Shown: one piece after another, positions 1-10,208 of the stretch
Numbering within the stretch: position 1 is the stretch's first letter
Layout of the letters: the number at the start of each line of letters is the position of its first letter
DNA from: CAVVFX01 sp963777595
GTDB lineage: Bacteria; Acidobacteriota; Terriglobia; Bryobacterales; Bryobacteraceae
Length of the DNA stretch: 64,000 nt
Assembly: GCA_963777595.1 (NCBI GenBank)
Contig: CAVZRE010000050.1
Location: 1 to 64,000, forward strand
Reading direction: 5' to 3'
Notes under the pieces: generated by a model
What the model was told of the DNA's origin: nothing
What the model saw: the letters and a program-made list of their open reading frames with translations, nothing else
The model's database searches: none
Program-made: the position numbers and the translations under genes

Positions 1-965
1 TTCTCAGTTATCAAATGGCTTCAAAGATGGAGGAGGACTACATTTCCAGGATACTGCCATCACAGCAGCATGAGTCAACCTGTCCATCATCATGTGTGCC
101 ACAGCTCTCAGTGGATACCTACTGCTGCTGTCAGGCTGCTCACCTGACAGAAGAGTCGTTGGATCACAATCACTCAGGCCCACCACGCCAGCACTTTAAA
201 CATGTACTTTACATCAACATCACCAACCATCAAGAATCAGGCAAGCCTCAGAATCATGCCCATCCTCATCACCCCACCCCCACGACGACATACCACCAAC
301 AGTCCGTCTACAGGTCACCTGCCGACCTCTTTGACACTGAAGTCAGCACCAGCCCATTCAACTCCCCAGTGCCAAATCCCAGATCATCTTCCAAACAGCA
401 CTCCACCATGCTACGCCGCACCCCCATGCCTGCCCCGCCACCAAACATCACCAGCCGCCCCCCCCCCCGCCACCCAACCACCCAACACCCACACACACCA
501 ACCGTCATGTTGCCAACAACCGCCTTCCCAGCATCACTTTACCATGCCAAGCTCCAATACTGCCTGCTGTTCAGGCGCCACCGCCATGGCCCGGCATGCC
601 AGGATGGGAGGCTCGGCCACGTGCCCACCACACACCACCGAGGCCAAAACCGCACCATGGAATCAGCCACATGGAATGCATGCCGCCCCCCCCAAAACAC
701 CACCCCCGCCACCCCCGTGGCCACCCAACCAACCAACCAACCACCATCACCACCACCCGTCACCCACTTGTTGGACCAGCACCAGCGCACCATGCCCACA
801 CACACACACGCTTGCCCCCAGATGCAGGCGCCACCTGAAAATAATACGCGATCGACAGCCGGTTGCTCCAGGCCTGCTGCCTTGGTCACCCACTCCCCGC
901 CACATCATCACCACACCGGCATGATCAGAGTCACCAACCGCTGCCGCCACACCCAGAATCATCCA
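1..965. other. anomalous C/A-rich low-complexity block, probable chimeric contig end
   Basis: This stretch differs sharply from the rest. On the plus strand it is rich in C and A and poor in G, with a long C homopolymer near 461-472, a run of AACC tetranucleotides near 725-743, and CA and CAC repeats. The first 200 bases look like ordinary mixed-composition DNA and then grade into near-noise. The open frames here are products of missing stops and show no recognisable domains. I infer foreign (possibly eukaryotic) DNA or a poor-quality read tail joined to the bacterial contig. A genuine simple-sequence island cannot be excluded. Confidence 0.6.
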
Positions 966-1075
966 GCCGGTTTCTCAGTCCGGCATCGACAACCGCTCGA
1001 CGACAAGGTTGACGACGAAAACGACCCGGTACCTTCGATGGTCGCGGCCAGCATCCAGCGCGGGCCAGGTTGACG

Positions 1076-1222
1076 TCACCAGGTCCCACGGCAAACTGCG
1101 CAGGTGCCAACGTCGGCATACTGGAAGTCCTGCGCCGGCGCCGCGCTCACGGGGGAATTGGAAGACGTTCGGCAAGCGACCAGAAATATCGCGGCCAGCG
1201 CAGCTAGAGTGGCGAAGCGCAT
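1076..1222 (-). pseudogene. 5' fragment of a putative lipoprotein with a CxxC motif, cut at the chimeric junction
   Basis: Reading leftwards from an ATG at 1222, the first 17 residues form a hydrophobic export signal ending in a lipobox-like LVAC. A short linker follows, then a CAVC motif near residues 41-44, after which the frame stops at 1076. The start lies 30 bp downstream of the stop of the DUF3604 gene on the same strand, so the two were probably co-transcribed. A lipoprotein signal followed by CxxC would suit an exported cytochrome c or redox protein, but the histidine expected after CxxC is absent (the next residue is Arg). The true C-terminal part appears lost in the aberrant sequence to the left. 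Confidence 0.4.
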
Positions 1223-1252
1223 GCCCCGCTCATTTTACCCGATCGCTATCGG

Positions 1253-3559
1253 TCAGCGAGTCACCCAGATCGGGCTCGCCCAGGCCATCTTCTTGTCGGT
1301 CTGAATCACGCGCACATAGTAGTACGACTCTCCCCCGGCACTAGAAGCCTGATCGCGATATTTGAAAGCGGCGGTCTTGGTGCCCGGCATCAAGTTATAC
1401 ACAAATGTCCCATCTTTGATCACATCGATGCGTTCGACCGGCGCGGTACCCTCCACGTGGACGTCGAACTCGGGAATCCCATGAATCGTAACTTCCTCCC
1501 CCATCAGATGGTCGCCCAACGTGAAATCGAGGAAAATCTTATCGTTGGCGGCATAAGTTCGCCGCGCCTTCAGCGATTCGAAGATCGACGCGCGGTCGAT
1601 ATTCTTTACCCATACCGCGGCGAATGAGATATGCGTCGAAGCATGGTCCGAACTGGCAATAAAACCGAGCTTATGATGCTTCGCGAGCGCGTCCCACACA
1701 AAGGTTTTGCTATCTTTCTCGTAAACTGCCTTACCCAGCGGATCCGGCGCGCCGTTGTATTCGTAAGTGCTGCGCATGCCCTGGTATATCTCGACTAATT
1801 TTTCGACCTCCGGATCGTAGTAATCCCAACTTACCTGTTTACTGCCCCATGCCGAAGTGTGCGGAATCGAGATGGCGTTCTTACCCTTCAAGGCGGCAAA
1901 CAACCCCCAGGGACTTACTCCCTGATCACCGATTTCATAATTCGCCGGCACCGGCGTGTAATCGCGCGCCAGATTGATGATGTTGCGATGACCCCACGGC
2001 GAGTACTGGCTGCGTTCATAGGAATGCAGCGGCGAAAAGACACCCGGTCTGTAGTAGAGATCCGCGATCTGTTTCAGACGCCACAGGTTGTAGCGCCGGG
2101 TGAGATAGCGGGTGTGGTCAGTGATGCCGATGTAGTCGAGCCCCGCGGCATCTGCGGCATAGCGCATGGTGTCGAGCAGCGAGCCATCCGCAATCCCGCC
2201 ATCTTCCGAGATATCCGTGTGGCGGTGAAGATCTCCGAAAACTAAACGATATCCTTTCAACATGTGGACCGGTCGAGCCGGGGGAGCCTCCTTGCCGGCG
2301 ACATCCGTCGACAGGATCAGCGGCAGGGCAGGCTCGCTACCCGCCGGGGCGCCGAACTCATACGGTCTCGCCAGAACCACGTTGTGCGTAGATCCCGCCG
2401 GATAGATCGCCCACACCTTTCCGCCCGCGACGGCTATCTGGACCCGCTGATCGATACGTCCTTCGCTGTAGGGGAACATCGACGGTTTCGACCAGGCGGA
2501 CCCGTCCCAAACGGTCATGCCCACCTTTAGCCAGTTCTTGTTCATCGGTTGGCGAAAGAAGAGCCGGAGCCGCCCATCACCGCCCATCGATAGCGCGGGA
2601 GCCTGCATGCCCTTCTCGCCCGCCAGTTCGCGAAGCGCGGCAGTCATCTCCGGAGCGCGATAGAGTTTACCGCCTTGCAGGCAGGCCATCTCCACATCGC
2701 GTCGCGGCCGCAGGCCACTGTCCGGCGAATCCGACGCCCAGGCTTCCGGACCGGCTTCCCACGCGATCCACAGCCGGTCCCGTCGATCTAATGACAGCGA
2801 AACATGGTTCTCCAGACGTTTGGTGTGAGCGACGGCTATCTCCTCAGACAACTGGCCATTCGCGCGCAACGTCCGCATCATGACGTCATAATCGCCTCGG
2901 TAGCTGTCCCATGCTATGTGAAACTCGCCCGACGCGGATGCGGCAACTGCGGGCTCCCAATCGTTGGCGAGATTCCGCGTCACGAAACCCTCAGGTTTCC
3001 ATGCGCCGCTTTCGTGAATCCGATAAAGGATGTCGAGACTCGCGGCGCGAAACCCCTGCCAGACCAGCATCACCCGGTCGCCGTGCGAAGCCAGTGCCGG
3101 CTGCACGTCCGGCGAAGGATCAGACGTCCAGCGTTCCACTCTTCCCCAACCCGATCCGGGGCTGAAAACGCGTCCGTAAATGTCCCAATTGTGGGCCACC
3201 TGTGCGGGCCACGCGATCCAGACGTTACCTGCGCCGTCGATGGTGATTGCGGGCTTGGAATAATCGCCGGAAACTTCGGTTACGCGTTTGGCGGAACTCC
3301 ATTTACCATCGCGGCATTCCGCGGCATAGATGTCGGTGGTATCGTCCGCTTCGGAGTACGAAACCCAAGCCGTCCAAGCGATTTCACCGCGCGCGGCAAT
3401 CGCCGGATGATCGTCTTCCCGAACCCCCGCCGTGAGGGGAACAATCTCTTTTAGTGCGGCCTCAACCTTGGGATCGACGTGATTGCCGGGACCCGGATCC
3501 GCTCTCTGGGCTAAAGCTGCGGAAGTCGCGAGAACAACAGCCAAGGCAAGACGGACCAT
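1253..3559 (-). CDS. exported DUF3604 family protein with PHP-like motif
   Basis: The protein has about 768 residues from the chosen start. An upstream in-frame extension is possible, but the start at 3559 puts a clean signal peptide (MVRLALAVVLATSAALAQ) at the N-terminus. Residues ~40-400 contain repeated W-x-A-W segments typical of beta-propeller (BNR-like) blades. The DUF3604 region follows, with GDLHRHTDIS near residue 440, then ITDH and a GHRN motif. The HxH and DH signatures resemble metal ligands of PHP-fold hydrolases, so a metal-dependent hydrolase acting outside the cytoplasm is plausible. No substrate is known for the family that I can name. A paralogue lies at 55576-58435. Confidence 0.85.
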   Translation of the reverse strand: MVRLALAVVLATSAALAQRADPGPGNHVDPKVEAALKEIVPLTAGVREDDHPAIAARGEIAWTAWVSYSEADDTTDIYAAECRDGKWSSAKRVTEVSGDYSKPAITIDGAGNVWIAWPAQVAHNWDIYGRVFSPGSGWGRVERWTSDPSPDVQPALASHGDRVMLVWQGFRAASLDILYRIHESGAWKPEGFVTRNLANDWEPAVAASASGEFHIAWDSYRGDYDVMMRTLRANGQLSEEIAVAHTKRLENHVSLSLDRRDRLWIAWEAGPEAWASDSPDSGLRPRRDVEMACLQGGKLYRAPEMTAALRELAGEKGMQAPALSMGGDGRLRLFFRQPMNKNWLKVGMTVWDGSAWSKPSMFPYSEGRIDQRVQIAVAGGKVWAIYPAGSTHNVVLARPYEFGAPAGSEPALPLILSTDVAGKEAPPARPVHMLKGYRLVFGDLHRHTDISEDGGIADGSLLDTMRYAADAAGLDYIGITDHTRYLTRRYNLWRLKQIADLYYRPGVFSPLHSYERSQYSPWGHRNIINLARDYTPVPANYEIGDQGVSPWGLFAALKGKNAISIPHTSAWGSKQVSWDYYDPEVEKLVEIYQGMRSTYEYNGAPDPLGKAVYEKDSKTFVWDALAKHHKLGFIASSDHASTHISFAAVWVKNIDRASIFESLKARRTYAANDKIFLDFTLGDHLMGEEVTIHGIPEFDVHVEGTAPVERIDVIKDGTFVYNLMPGTKTAAFKYRDQASSAGGESYYYVRVIQTDKKMAWASPIWVTR

Positions 3560-3765
3560 AATGCAATCCATCATACCGCCCGCGACCGGGTGACAGGTTC
3601 CAGTTCGCGTCCCTTTTCTGAAAGGTAGAAGACGGCCGCTGCGCAGCTGGGGGACCACAGAAACCGAAGGTTTACCCCATGGATATCGACATTGTTTTTC
3701 GGAGCTATCCGTCCGCCTGAACACCGACGGACCAAAGATTGTGTTGCAGACGCGCCGCGGTCAAT

Positions 3766-4002
3766 TCATTCGCGGTTGACCTTAGCTTCGGCGATACGGA
3801 TCCTCGTCAGCGCGGCTTCGACCTTTTCTTCGAGCTCTTTGAAATCGGCGTGAATGATTTCTTCCACATCACTCAAAACGTTGGCCAACCGGCGGCTGGT
3901 AATGTACGCATTCACCATGATGCCAATCAGACCGAGAAAGGCGACCGCGGCGACGATGACGCCGATCATGAGCCAAACCTGGGAGTCGTCAAACACTTTC
4001 AA
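3766..4002 (-). CDS. small membrane protein with coiled-coil tail
   Basis: A protein of 78 residues with one transmembrane helix (residues ~10-32, rich in V, A, I and G). A charged, heptad-like tail follows (DVEEIIHADFKELEEKVEAA), probably a cytoplasmic coiled coil. The start is a TTG at 4002 directly after the stop codon of the debranching enzyme gene; an ATG at 3969 within the helix is less likely. Position suggests it is the last gene of the prmC-dinB-GDE transcript. I recognise no family, and there is no evidence for a role beyond membrane anchoring or oligomerisation. Confidence 0.55.
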   Translation of the reverse strand: MKVFDDSQVWLMIGVIVAAVAFLGLIGIMVNAYITSRRLANVLSDVEEIIHADFKELEEKVEAALTRIRIAEAKVNRE

Positions 4003-5954
4003 CTAGTATATCGTTAGAAAAGACTGGATCATGGTGGCGAGGCTCCACGCCTGCGCCGGACAACCTCCCGGATGGTGAGGAGGATCGCCGTCGAAGACTT
4101 CGGGAATTTGGTCCATCCCCTCACTAGTTCGGTACTCCCGCAAAGGAGATAACCAATGCAGGCAACGCTGACGCGCGGCAGCATCCCCGCCGTGGGCATC
4201 GAAGTGCGCCGTTGCGAAAGGTCCCATAAGCCACGGCCAGACCGTTCCTTGATGGTAGGCGGAATCGCGCGCGGCAACTCCGCCGGCGTAGGTGCCGCGA
4301 TACTGGGGATCCTTCGGGGAAAGCGTTCGTAAGCCGAAAGGCGTCAACAGCTCACGCTCCACCACTTCGAGTACCTGCCTGGCAGCCGCGGGTTCGAGCA
4401 GTTTGTGGGTGAGGCTGATCGCGAAGATCTGGTTGGGACGGATGGACGCGTCGTTAGCACGCCCGGGTTCCGCTCCATCGACATCCACCACGTCGAAAAG
4501 GCAGTTTTCCGACCCGTTCCAGAAGTTCGCGCGGAATGCCGCTCGCGTCGTCTCCGCCAGGGACGCATAAAAGTTTTTCCGGATACTATCCTGTCGGGCG
4601 GCAAACGATTCCATAATGCGCAGCGCGTTATACCAGAGCGCCTGGATCTCGACCGGCTTGCCGCTACGCGGCGTGACCGGCACGCCATCCACCCTCGCAT
4701 CCATCCAGGTCAGCGCGATACCCGCTTCACCACAATGGACTAAGCCATCCCTATCGAGGCGTATATTGTAACGGGTCCCTCGAATATAGGCGTTGATGAT
4801 CCCGCCCAACGCGCCATAGATCCGATTAAAGATCCAGTCGTAATCGTTGGTGCGTTCGGCATAGGCGCGCACAGCTTCGAAGTACCACAACGCCGAATCC
4901 ACGGAGTTGTACTGCGGATCGGTCCCACTGTCGGGGAAGGTGTTCGGCAGCATTCCATCCAGAATCCATGAGGAGAATTCTTCGAGGACCTCTTTCGCCA
5001 GCGTGCTGCGCGCCGTACAAAGCGTCAGGCCCGGGAGCGAAACCATCGTATCGCGGCCCCAGTCTTCGAACCAGGGATAGCCCGCGATAACGCTGTGGCC
5101 ACTACTCCGCTTGACGATGAACTGATCGGCAGCCACGGCGAGGTTTCCGCCTATCGATTTACGCCTCACGATCTCGGCCTGGCGAATTTCAGGGAGTGCC
5201 GCAATTTCCCTCGGCTCCAGAGAAGCCATCAGTCCGGCCTGAGGGCGCGCGTTCAAATCAAAGTGAAGGACAAACGGCTGAAACAGGTCTTCCACATAAT
5301 CGAGGCCTCGCTCGCGTTCCTTCTGATATTCGAAGTTGTAATACCAGTCTCCGGATTTTTCGACTCGCCCGGCGTCATGGCTAAAGTATAGAGCCGGCAG
5401 CGTCGTCATACGGCCTGATCTCCAGCTGTCCGTCCGAGGCCGTAAAGTCCCGTCGAAAGCGTTCATTCGCCGTGTTAGTTCGTGGTAGCCGCGAAAGGCA
5501 AGCAGCGGCCGGATCTCCAGCTTCACGTCACGCTTCGACCGCCGGTCCCTGGGCGCGCAGAAAGTACTCCACCACCACGGTGTTGCTCCCATGCACCAGG
5601 AAGACCTGCTTACTCAGTTCCACATCCTCGATTTGCCACGTGAACGTAGGGAAAGGTTCCTTGCGAAAAGAGATTTGAAACTGGTACCCGTCGGGATGCA
5701 CAGTTCCGGGATAGGTATTCACCGACAGTTCGTAGCGCTTGCCATCGATCACCAGTGTCTCTTCCAGCTTTCGATAAAAGCAGAAATCGTTTCGTCGGTG
5801 GTGCGAGTGCCGCACACAACAAGCCATGATAGCGCCGCGTGTTAAGACCGGTTATGGTCGACGACGCAAATCCGCCGAGACCATTGGTCTCCAGCCACTC
5901 GCGCTGCGATGCGACTGCGAGATCGCGGCACATCCGGGCGGGAAGGTAGATCAT
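4003..5954 (-). CDS. glycogen debranching enzyme / amylo-alpha-1,6-glucosidase (frameshifted in this sequence)
   Basis: Three frames join into one protein of about 650 residues. The N-terminal part (MIYLPARMCRDLAVASQREW, then LETNGLGGFASSTITG) is a typical GDE N-terminal domain. The C-terminal part carries FEDWGRDTMVSLPG and NSVDSALWYFEA, hallmarks of the (alpha/alpha)6 GH133-type catalytic domain. The enzyme would hydrolyse alpha-1,6 branch linkages in glycogen in the cytoplasm. The frame is lost at ~5770 (an extra A in the coding strand) and ~5548 (an extra G). Removing one base at each restores the family sequence. The corrected start at 5954 lies 4 bp after the corrected dinB stop, supporting sequencing error over decay. 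Confidence 0.85.
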
Positions 5955-5958
5955 ATCG

Positions 5959-7268
5959 CTAAGTATTGGGGCGTTCGGCTGCGGAGGGCTTTGGAGACCT
6001 GGAGGAACTGTCTCCGCCGGTTCGATTTCTCCCGGGATCTTGCCCGGCAAAGCCCGCCGGATTTTCGTGTACACGCTCATGGTATCGGCCTTTCATCCCG
6101 GAAGCGAGAGAAATTGCGGATTCTCCAAAACGATCCCGTAGTTTATCAGCGGCTGCGAGCGCCTTCGCCCAACGCTCCTGCGACTGCGGGTTGAGCAGAT
6201 CGAGTTGACCCTGCTCGCGATCGAAGCCCGAGGCGTGGATCCCGAGCAGCCGGATCCTGGAGCCACGCTTTCCAATTGTGCCGGAAAAGCTCGCGGATTT
6301 CCGCAAAAATTTCATTATCGAGTTGAGTACTGCGCGCTGGGGAGTGAGCCCGCGTAATGGTGGCGAAGTCCGACGCTGCGTAATTTAAGTTGCAGGGTGC
6401 GGGCATAGAGTCCGTGCTCGCGCAAGCGCCTTCCCACCTGTTGCGAAAGGTGCGAGAGAGTGGCCTCAAGCTGCTCAAGATCGGCCGTGTCTTCGTTGAA
6501 GGTGTGCTCGTGGCTGATGGATTTCGGGTCGCTACTTTCTCCGACATCGCTATCGAACCAGCCGCCGGCATCCTCGCCCTTGGCCTTACCGGCGAGCGCC
6601 AGTCCCCATTTCCCGAACTTCTGTTCGAGAAGGCGCTCGTCCAAAGCCGCCAGATCCCCGATGCGGCGAATGCCCAGCCGGTGCAGATTCTGCTCCGTTA
6701 CTTTGCCGACGCCGGGGACTTTGCGTACTTCGAGCGGCGCCAGGTAGCGCGCTTCGAGTCCAGGCGCGACCCACAAAATGCCATTGGGTTTGGCCTGATC
6801 GGAGGAGATTTTGGCCACCAGGCGCGATGTCGCGATCCCGATGGAAGAGTTCAGCCCGGTCTCCTGCTTGATGGCGTCGTGTAAACGCTGGGCGGCGCGC
6901 AGCGGCGGACCGTTCAGGCGTTCCGACCCCGTCAGATCAAGATAAGCTTCGTCGATCGAGGCCATCTCCAGCTTAGGCGTAAACCGGCCAAGAATGTCAT
7001 AAACCTTGTGCGAATATTCTCGATACCGCTGGGGATGTCCGGGAACAAAGATGGCATGCGGGCAAAGCTTAGCTGCCGTGCGCAAAGGCATCGCCGAATG
7101 GACGCCAAATTTGCGTGCGGCATAAGATGCCGCTGAAACCACCCCGCGCTCCGTGGCCTTGCCTCCGACGACGACCGGCTTGCCTCGCAGAGACGGATCG
7201 AACAGTTCTTCCACGGACACAAAGAAGGCGTCCATATCGACGTGGAAGATGATTCGCTGGGGGGTCAT
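5959..7268 (-). CDS. dinB: DNA polymerase IV, Y family (frameshifted in this sequence)
   Basis: The N-terminus shows HVDMDAFFVSVEE, and ASIDEAYLDLTG follows near residue 105; these carry the metal-binding acidic residues of Y-family polymerases. A helix-hairpin-helix region (VPGVGKVTEQNLHRLGI) and a little-finger domain follow. The frame breaks at ~6377 and ~6268. Deleting one base at each joins KLR to SDFATITRAH and then to GSRIRLLGIHASGFD, giving ~435 residues. The protein would do error-prone translesion synthesis. Its start overlaps the prmC stop by 4 bp (ATGA), implying translational coupling. No LexA-like box was searched for systematically. Confidence 0.9.
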
Positions 7269-8092
7269 AAAAGCTTTGCCGTCAGAACGCGGGGAATGCC
7301 AGCCAGATCATCGGCAACTGCGACGTCCCGCCATCCAGTTTCCGTCATTGCGCGCACGGCGTCCAGACTCTCGAACCCTAATTCCACGAGCAGCAAGCCC
7401 CCGGGTCTAAGGACGCGAGCGGCCTCCGCGACAAGACGCGCGTAGATCTCATTGCCGGTTTCACCACCAAATACGGCCACGTGAGGCTCAAAATCCCGCA
7501 CTTCGCGCTGCAATTTCTCCCGGTCGCGCAGCGGCACATAGGGTGGATTGGAGAGCACCGCGTCGAGCGAGCGCGCGGTGAACGCAGAGAGGAGGTCGCA
7601 CGCGACAAATTCGACCTTAGCGCCCAGATCGGCCGCGTTCCGCCGCGCCACATCGATGGCCGCGGGCGAAATGTCGCATGCGAATACTCCGGTCTTCAAC
7701 TCAAGCGCAACCGACGCGGCAATAGCGCCCGATCCGCAGCCTACGTCCACCACCCTCGAGCCGGACGCGATCCGTTTGACGGCGGCTTCAACCAGGTGCT
7801 CGGTTTCCGGACGCGGGATGAGCACGGCCTGGTTCACGCGGAATTCGCGTCCATAGAATTCCTGCCGGCCGGTGATATATTGCGTCGGTTTGCCGCCCAG
7901 CCGCTCGTGCAAATACCGCCCATAATGGATCCACTCAACCTCTTTCAACTCGCGCTCTGCGTGAGCATAGAGGTAGCTGCGCGAACTCCGGACCGCATGG
8001 GCCAGCAGCACTTCAGCGGTCAGCCGCGGCGCGGAGATCGCCTTGCCTTCGAGCAACTGGGTTCCCTGTAAAAGTGCGGTCTGCAAAGTCAT
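7265..8092 (-). CDS. prmC: release factor glutamine N5-methyltransferase
   Basis: A protein of 275 residues, the usual size for PrmC/HemK. An N-terminal helical domain precedes a class I methyltransferase fold. VVDVGCGSGAIAA is the S-adenosylmethionine-binding glycine loop (residues ~113-125), and NPPYVPL (~180) is the catalytic motif that positions the glutamine amide. The enzyme methylates the GGQ glutamine of peptide chain release factors in the cytoplasm. It is the first gene of a tight minus-strand group with dinB and the debranching enzyme. Linkage to prfA, common elsewhere, is not seen in the window. Confidence 0.93.
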   Translation of the reverse strand: MTLQTALLQGTQLLEGKAISAPRLTAEVLLAHAVRSSRSYLYAHAERELKEVEWIHYGRYLHERLGGKPTQYITGRQEFYGREFRVNQAVLIPRPETEHLVEAAVKRIASGSRVVDVGCGSGAIAASVALELKTGVFACDISPAAIDVARRNAADLGAKVEFVACDLLSAFTARSLDAVLSNPPYVPLRDREKLQREVRDFEPHVAVFGGETGNEIYARLVAEAARVLRPGGLLLVELGFESLDAVRAMTETGWRDVAVADDLAGIPRVLTAKLL

Positions 8093-8225
8093 CGACGCCT
8101 TTGTATCAAGCTTTAGCCTGTTCCGTTACCGCAGAAATGCGACAATCCAAATTATCGGCCATGGTCGCAGAAGGGGCAAGGTACAGGAATACCGTGAATC
8201 GCTTGGTCCCGGGCTCATCCCGAGC

Positions 8226-9161
8226 ATGACCATCCTGGCTGCCCCATCTGACGCCGGTAAGCGGCTGGATCTCTTGCTTCACGAACGTTTGCCCGAATAC
8301 ACCCGCTCCCGGCTCCAATTGTGGATCAAAGAAGGCCTCGCCCGCATCGATGGGAGGGTCGCGCGCTCTTCCTCAACCATACGAGCCGGCGCGCAGATTG
8401 ACTTCGAGCCCGGCGCGATTCCCCAACTGAACGCGACAGCAGAAGATATCCCCCTTCGCATCCTTTACGAAGACGAGGATCTCGCCGCCATCGATAAGCC
8501 CTCCGGCATGGTGGTGCACGCGGGAGCCGGCAATCACTCCGGGACGCTGGTCAACGCCATCCTGCACCACTTTAAATCGCTCTCGAAAACCGGCGGCGAA
8601 CTACGCCCCGGGATTGTCCATCGATTGGACCGCTTCACCAGCGGCGTCTTACTCATCGCCAAGAACGATGCCGCGCACCAAAAACTGGCAAAGCAATTCT
8701 CCGACCGCGAAGTCGAGAAGTTCTATCTGACGCTCGTCCACGGAGCCGTGCGACCCGACCATGCCCGCATCGACAAACCGATTGCGCGCGACCCGGTTCA
8801 CCGCGCACGCATGACGACGCGCGTCGCCTCCGGCCGGAAAGCCTGGAGCGAGTACCGTGTTCTCGAACAGAACTCTCGATTCAGCTTTCTCGAAGTTCGT
8901 ATCGGCACCGGCCGGACGCATCAGATCCGTGTGCATCTGGCGAGCCTGGGACATCCCGTCGCGGGCGACCGACTCTATGGCGCGAAGACTAAGGCCGAAG
9001 CCATACCTGAGCCGCCGCGCTACTTCCTGCACTCGCATCGCATCACCTTCGCGCGACCGTCCGATGGCCGGCGAATCACGGTAGTCTCGCCGCTTCCCGA
9101 GGATCTCGCCTTATGGAAATCCGTCGCGCTCGAACAGCTTTGCGATAATAACCACAAATGA
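8226..9161 (+). CDS. RluA/RluD-family 23S rRNA pseudouridine synthase
   Basis: A protein of 311 residues from the ATG at 8226 (MTILAAPSDAGKRLDLLLHE). The longer upstream frame runs into the opposite-strand prmC and lacks family similarity. Residues ~10-70 form an S4 RNA-binding domain. The catalytic motif reads VHRLDRFTSGVLLIAK, with the nucleophilic Asp of HRLD preserved; Phe replaces the more usual Asp or Glu before TSG. A later GRTHQIRVH motif is also typical. RluD proper is likely, but RluC or RluB-type specificity cannot be excluded from sequence alone. Its stop overlaps the next start by 4 bp (ATGA). Confidence 0.9.
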   Translation: MTILAAPSDAGKRLDLLLHERLPEYTRSRLQLWIKEGLARIDGRVARSSSTIRAGAQIDFEPGAIPQLNATAEDIPLRILYEDEDLAAIDKPSGMVVHAGAGNHSGTLVNAILHHFKSLSKTGGELRPGIVHRLDRFTSGVLLIAKNDAAHQKLAKQFSDREVEKFYLTLVHGAVRPDHARIDKPIARDPVHRARMTTRVASGRKAWSEYRVLEQNSRFSFLEVRIGTGRTHQIRVHLASLGHPVAGDRLYGAKTKAEAIPEPPRYFLHSHRITFARPSDGRRITVVSPLPEDLALWKSVALEQLCDNNHK

Positions 9162-10135
9162 AAGCAGTATGGCTCGTAACAGGTATTTGCGCGCTCGGTT
9201 GCGCGGCTTTTATAGGAAAGGCGTTTCAGTCCCAGCCGGAACCCCAATCCCCGCCCCTGAATCAGACTCCACCGACACAGGCCGAATCCGTCAAAGACGC
9301 CAATCGCATCGTACTCGATGTCACTCGTGTGAATATGCTGTTCACGGTCACGGATAAAAAGGGCCGCTTCATTACGAACCTGACCCAGGACGACTTTGAA
9401 GTGATCGAGACGAAGAAGAAACAGGTGATCCAGCAGTTCACCGCCGAATCCAATCTCCCGTTACGGCTTGCCATCCTGGTCGATACCAGCAACAGCATTC
9501 GGGACCGTTTTCGGTTTGAGCAGGAGGCCGCTGCAACGTTCATCAACGGTACGGTCCGGCGCGGGATCGATAAAGCCATGATCGTGAGTTTCGACACCAA
9601 CGCCGAACTCGTGACGGATCTTACCGACCAGGTAACGGAACTTGACAAAGGGATTATGGGACTGCGTCCGGGCGGTGGCACGGCTCTCTACGATGCCATC
9701 TTTTTTGCCTGCCGCGACAAATTGCAGAAAGATCAGCCGCGCGATAAATTCCGCCGCGCGTTGATCGTTGTGACGGATGGAGAAGACAATCAAAGTCACG
9801 TCACGCGCGATCAGGCATTAGAAATGGCGCAGAAGGCCGATACCGTGATCTATGCGATCTCAACCAATATCACGCACATCGAGACGGACGGTGACAAACT
9901 GCTGAAGTACCTGACGACGGAGACGGGAGGGCAGGCATTTTTCCCGTTCAAAGTAGAGGATCTGGAGCAATCGTTCGAAAACATCGCCAACGAACTGCGA
10001 CATCAGTACAACATTTTCTACCGTCCTGATCCGCTGATGACCGACGGCCTTTATCATGCGGTGCAGTTAAAAGTGAAGGACCGCAAAGATTACGTCGTAC
10101 GCGCCCGCAAAGGCTACTACGCTCCAAAGCTGTAG
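9158..10135 (+). CDS. exported VWFA-domain protein of the acidobacterial type
   Basis: A protein of 325 residues with an N-terminal hydrophobic export signal (MKAVWLVTGICALGCAAFIG) and a Pro/Gln-rich linker. Residues ~50-90 form a small beta-rich region (FTVTDKKGRFITNLTQDDFE), common in acidobacterial VWA proteins. The VWA domain has an intact MIDAS motif D-T-S-N-S near residue 109 and the Thr/Asp positions GGGTALYDA and TDGEDN. It probably binds a divalent cation and mediates protein contacts in the periplasm or at the envelope. Translation is coupled to the pseudouridine synthase by a 4 bp overlap. The specific partner is unknown. Confidence 0.85.
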   Translation: MKAVWLVTGICALGCAAFIGKAFQSQPEPQSPPLNQTPPTQAESVKDANRIVLDVTRVNMLFTVTDKKGRFITNLTQDDFEVIETKKKQVIQQFTAESNLPLRLAILVDTSNSIRDRFRFEQEAAATFINGTVRRGIDKAMIVSFDTNAELVTDLTDQVTELDKGIMGLRPGGGTALYDAIFFACRDKLQKDQPRDKFRRALIVVTDGEDNQSHVTRDQALEMAQKADTVIYAISTNITHIETDGDKLLKYLTTETGGQAFFPFKVEDLEQSFENIANELRHQYNIFYRPDPLMTDGLYHAVQLKVKDRKDYVVRARKGYYAPKL

Positions 10136-10164
10136 CCGGCATTGAAGGCGGCTGCAGCGCTGCT

Positions 10165-10197
10165 GGGGCAGACCACAAAGTAACGATGGTCTGCCCC
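10165..10197. terminator. bidirectional hairpin of the CAGAC palindrome family
   Basis: GGGGCAGACCA (10165-10175) pairs perfectly with TGGTCTGCCCC (10187-10197) across an 11-nt loop. It sits between the convergent VWA and Gfo/Idh genes, where a terminator is needed, but has no T-run. The GCAGACC core recurs at 12004-12033. Confidence 0.6.
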
Positions 10198-10208
10198 CGG
10201 CATGAAAA

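Noticed and set aside
15..1073. Long open frame of 352 codons at the left edge
   Set aside because: It is His/Pro/Thr-rich from CAC and CCN repeats, has no domain, and overlaps other long frames in low-complexity DNA.
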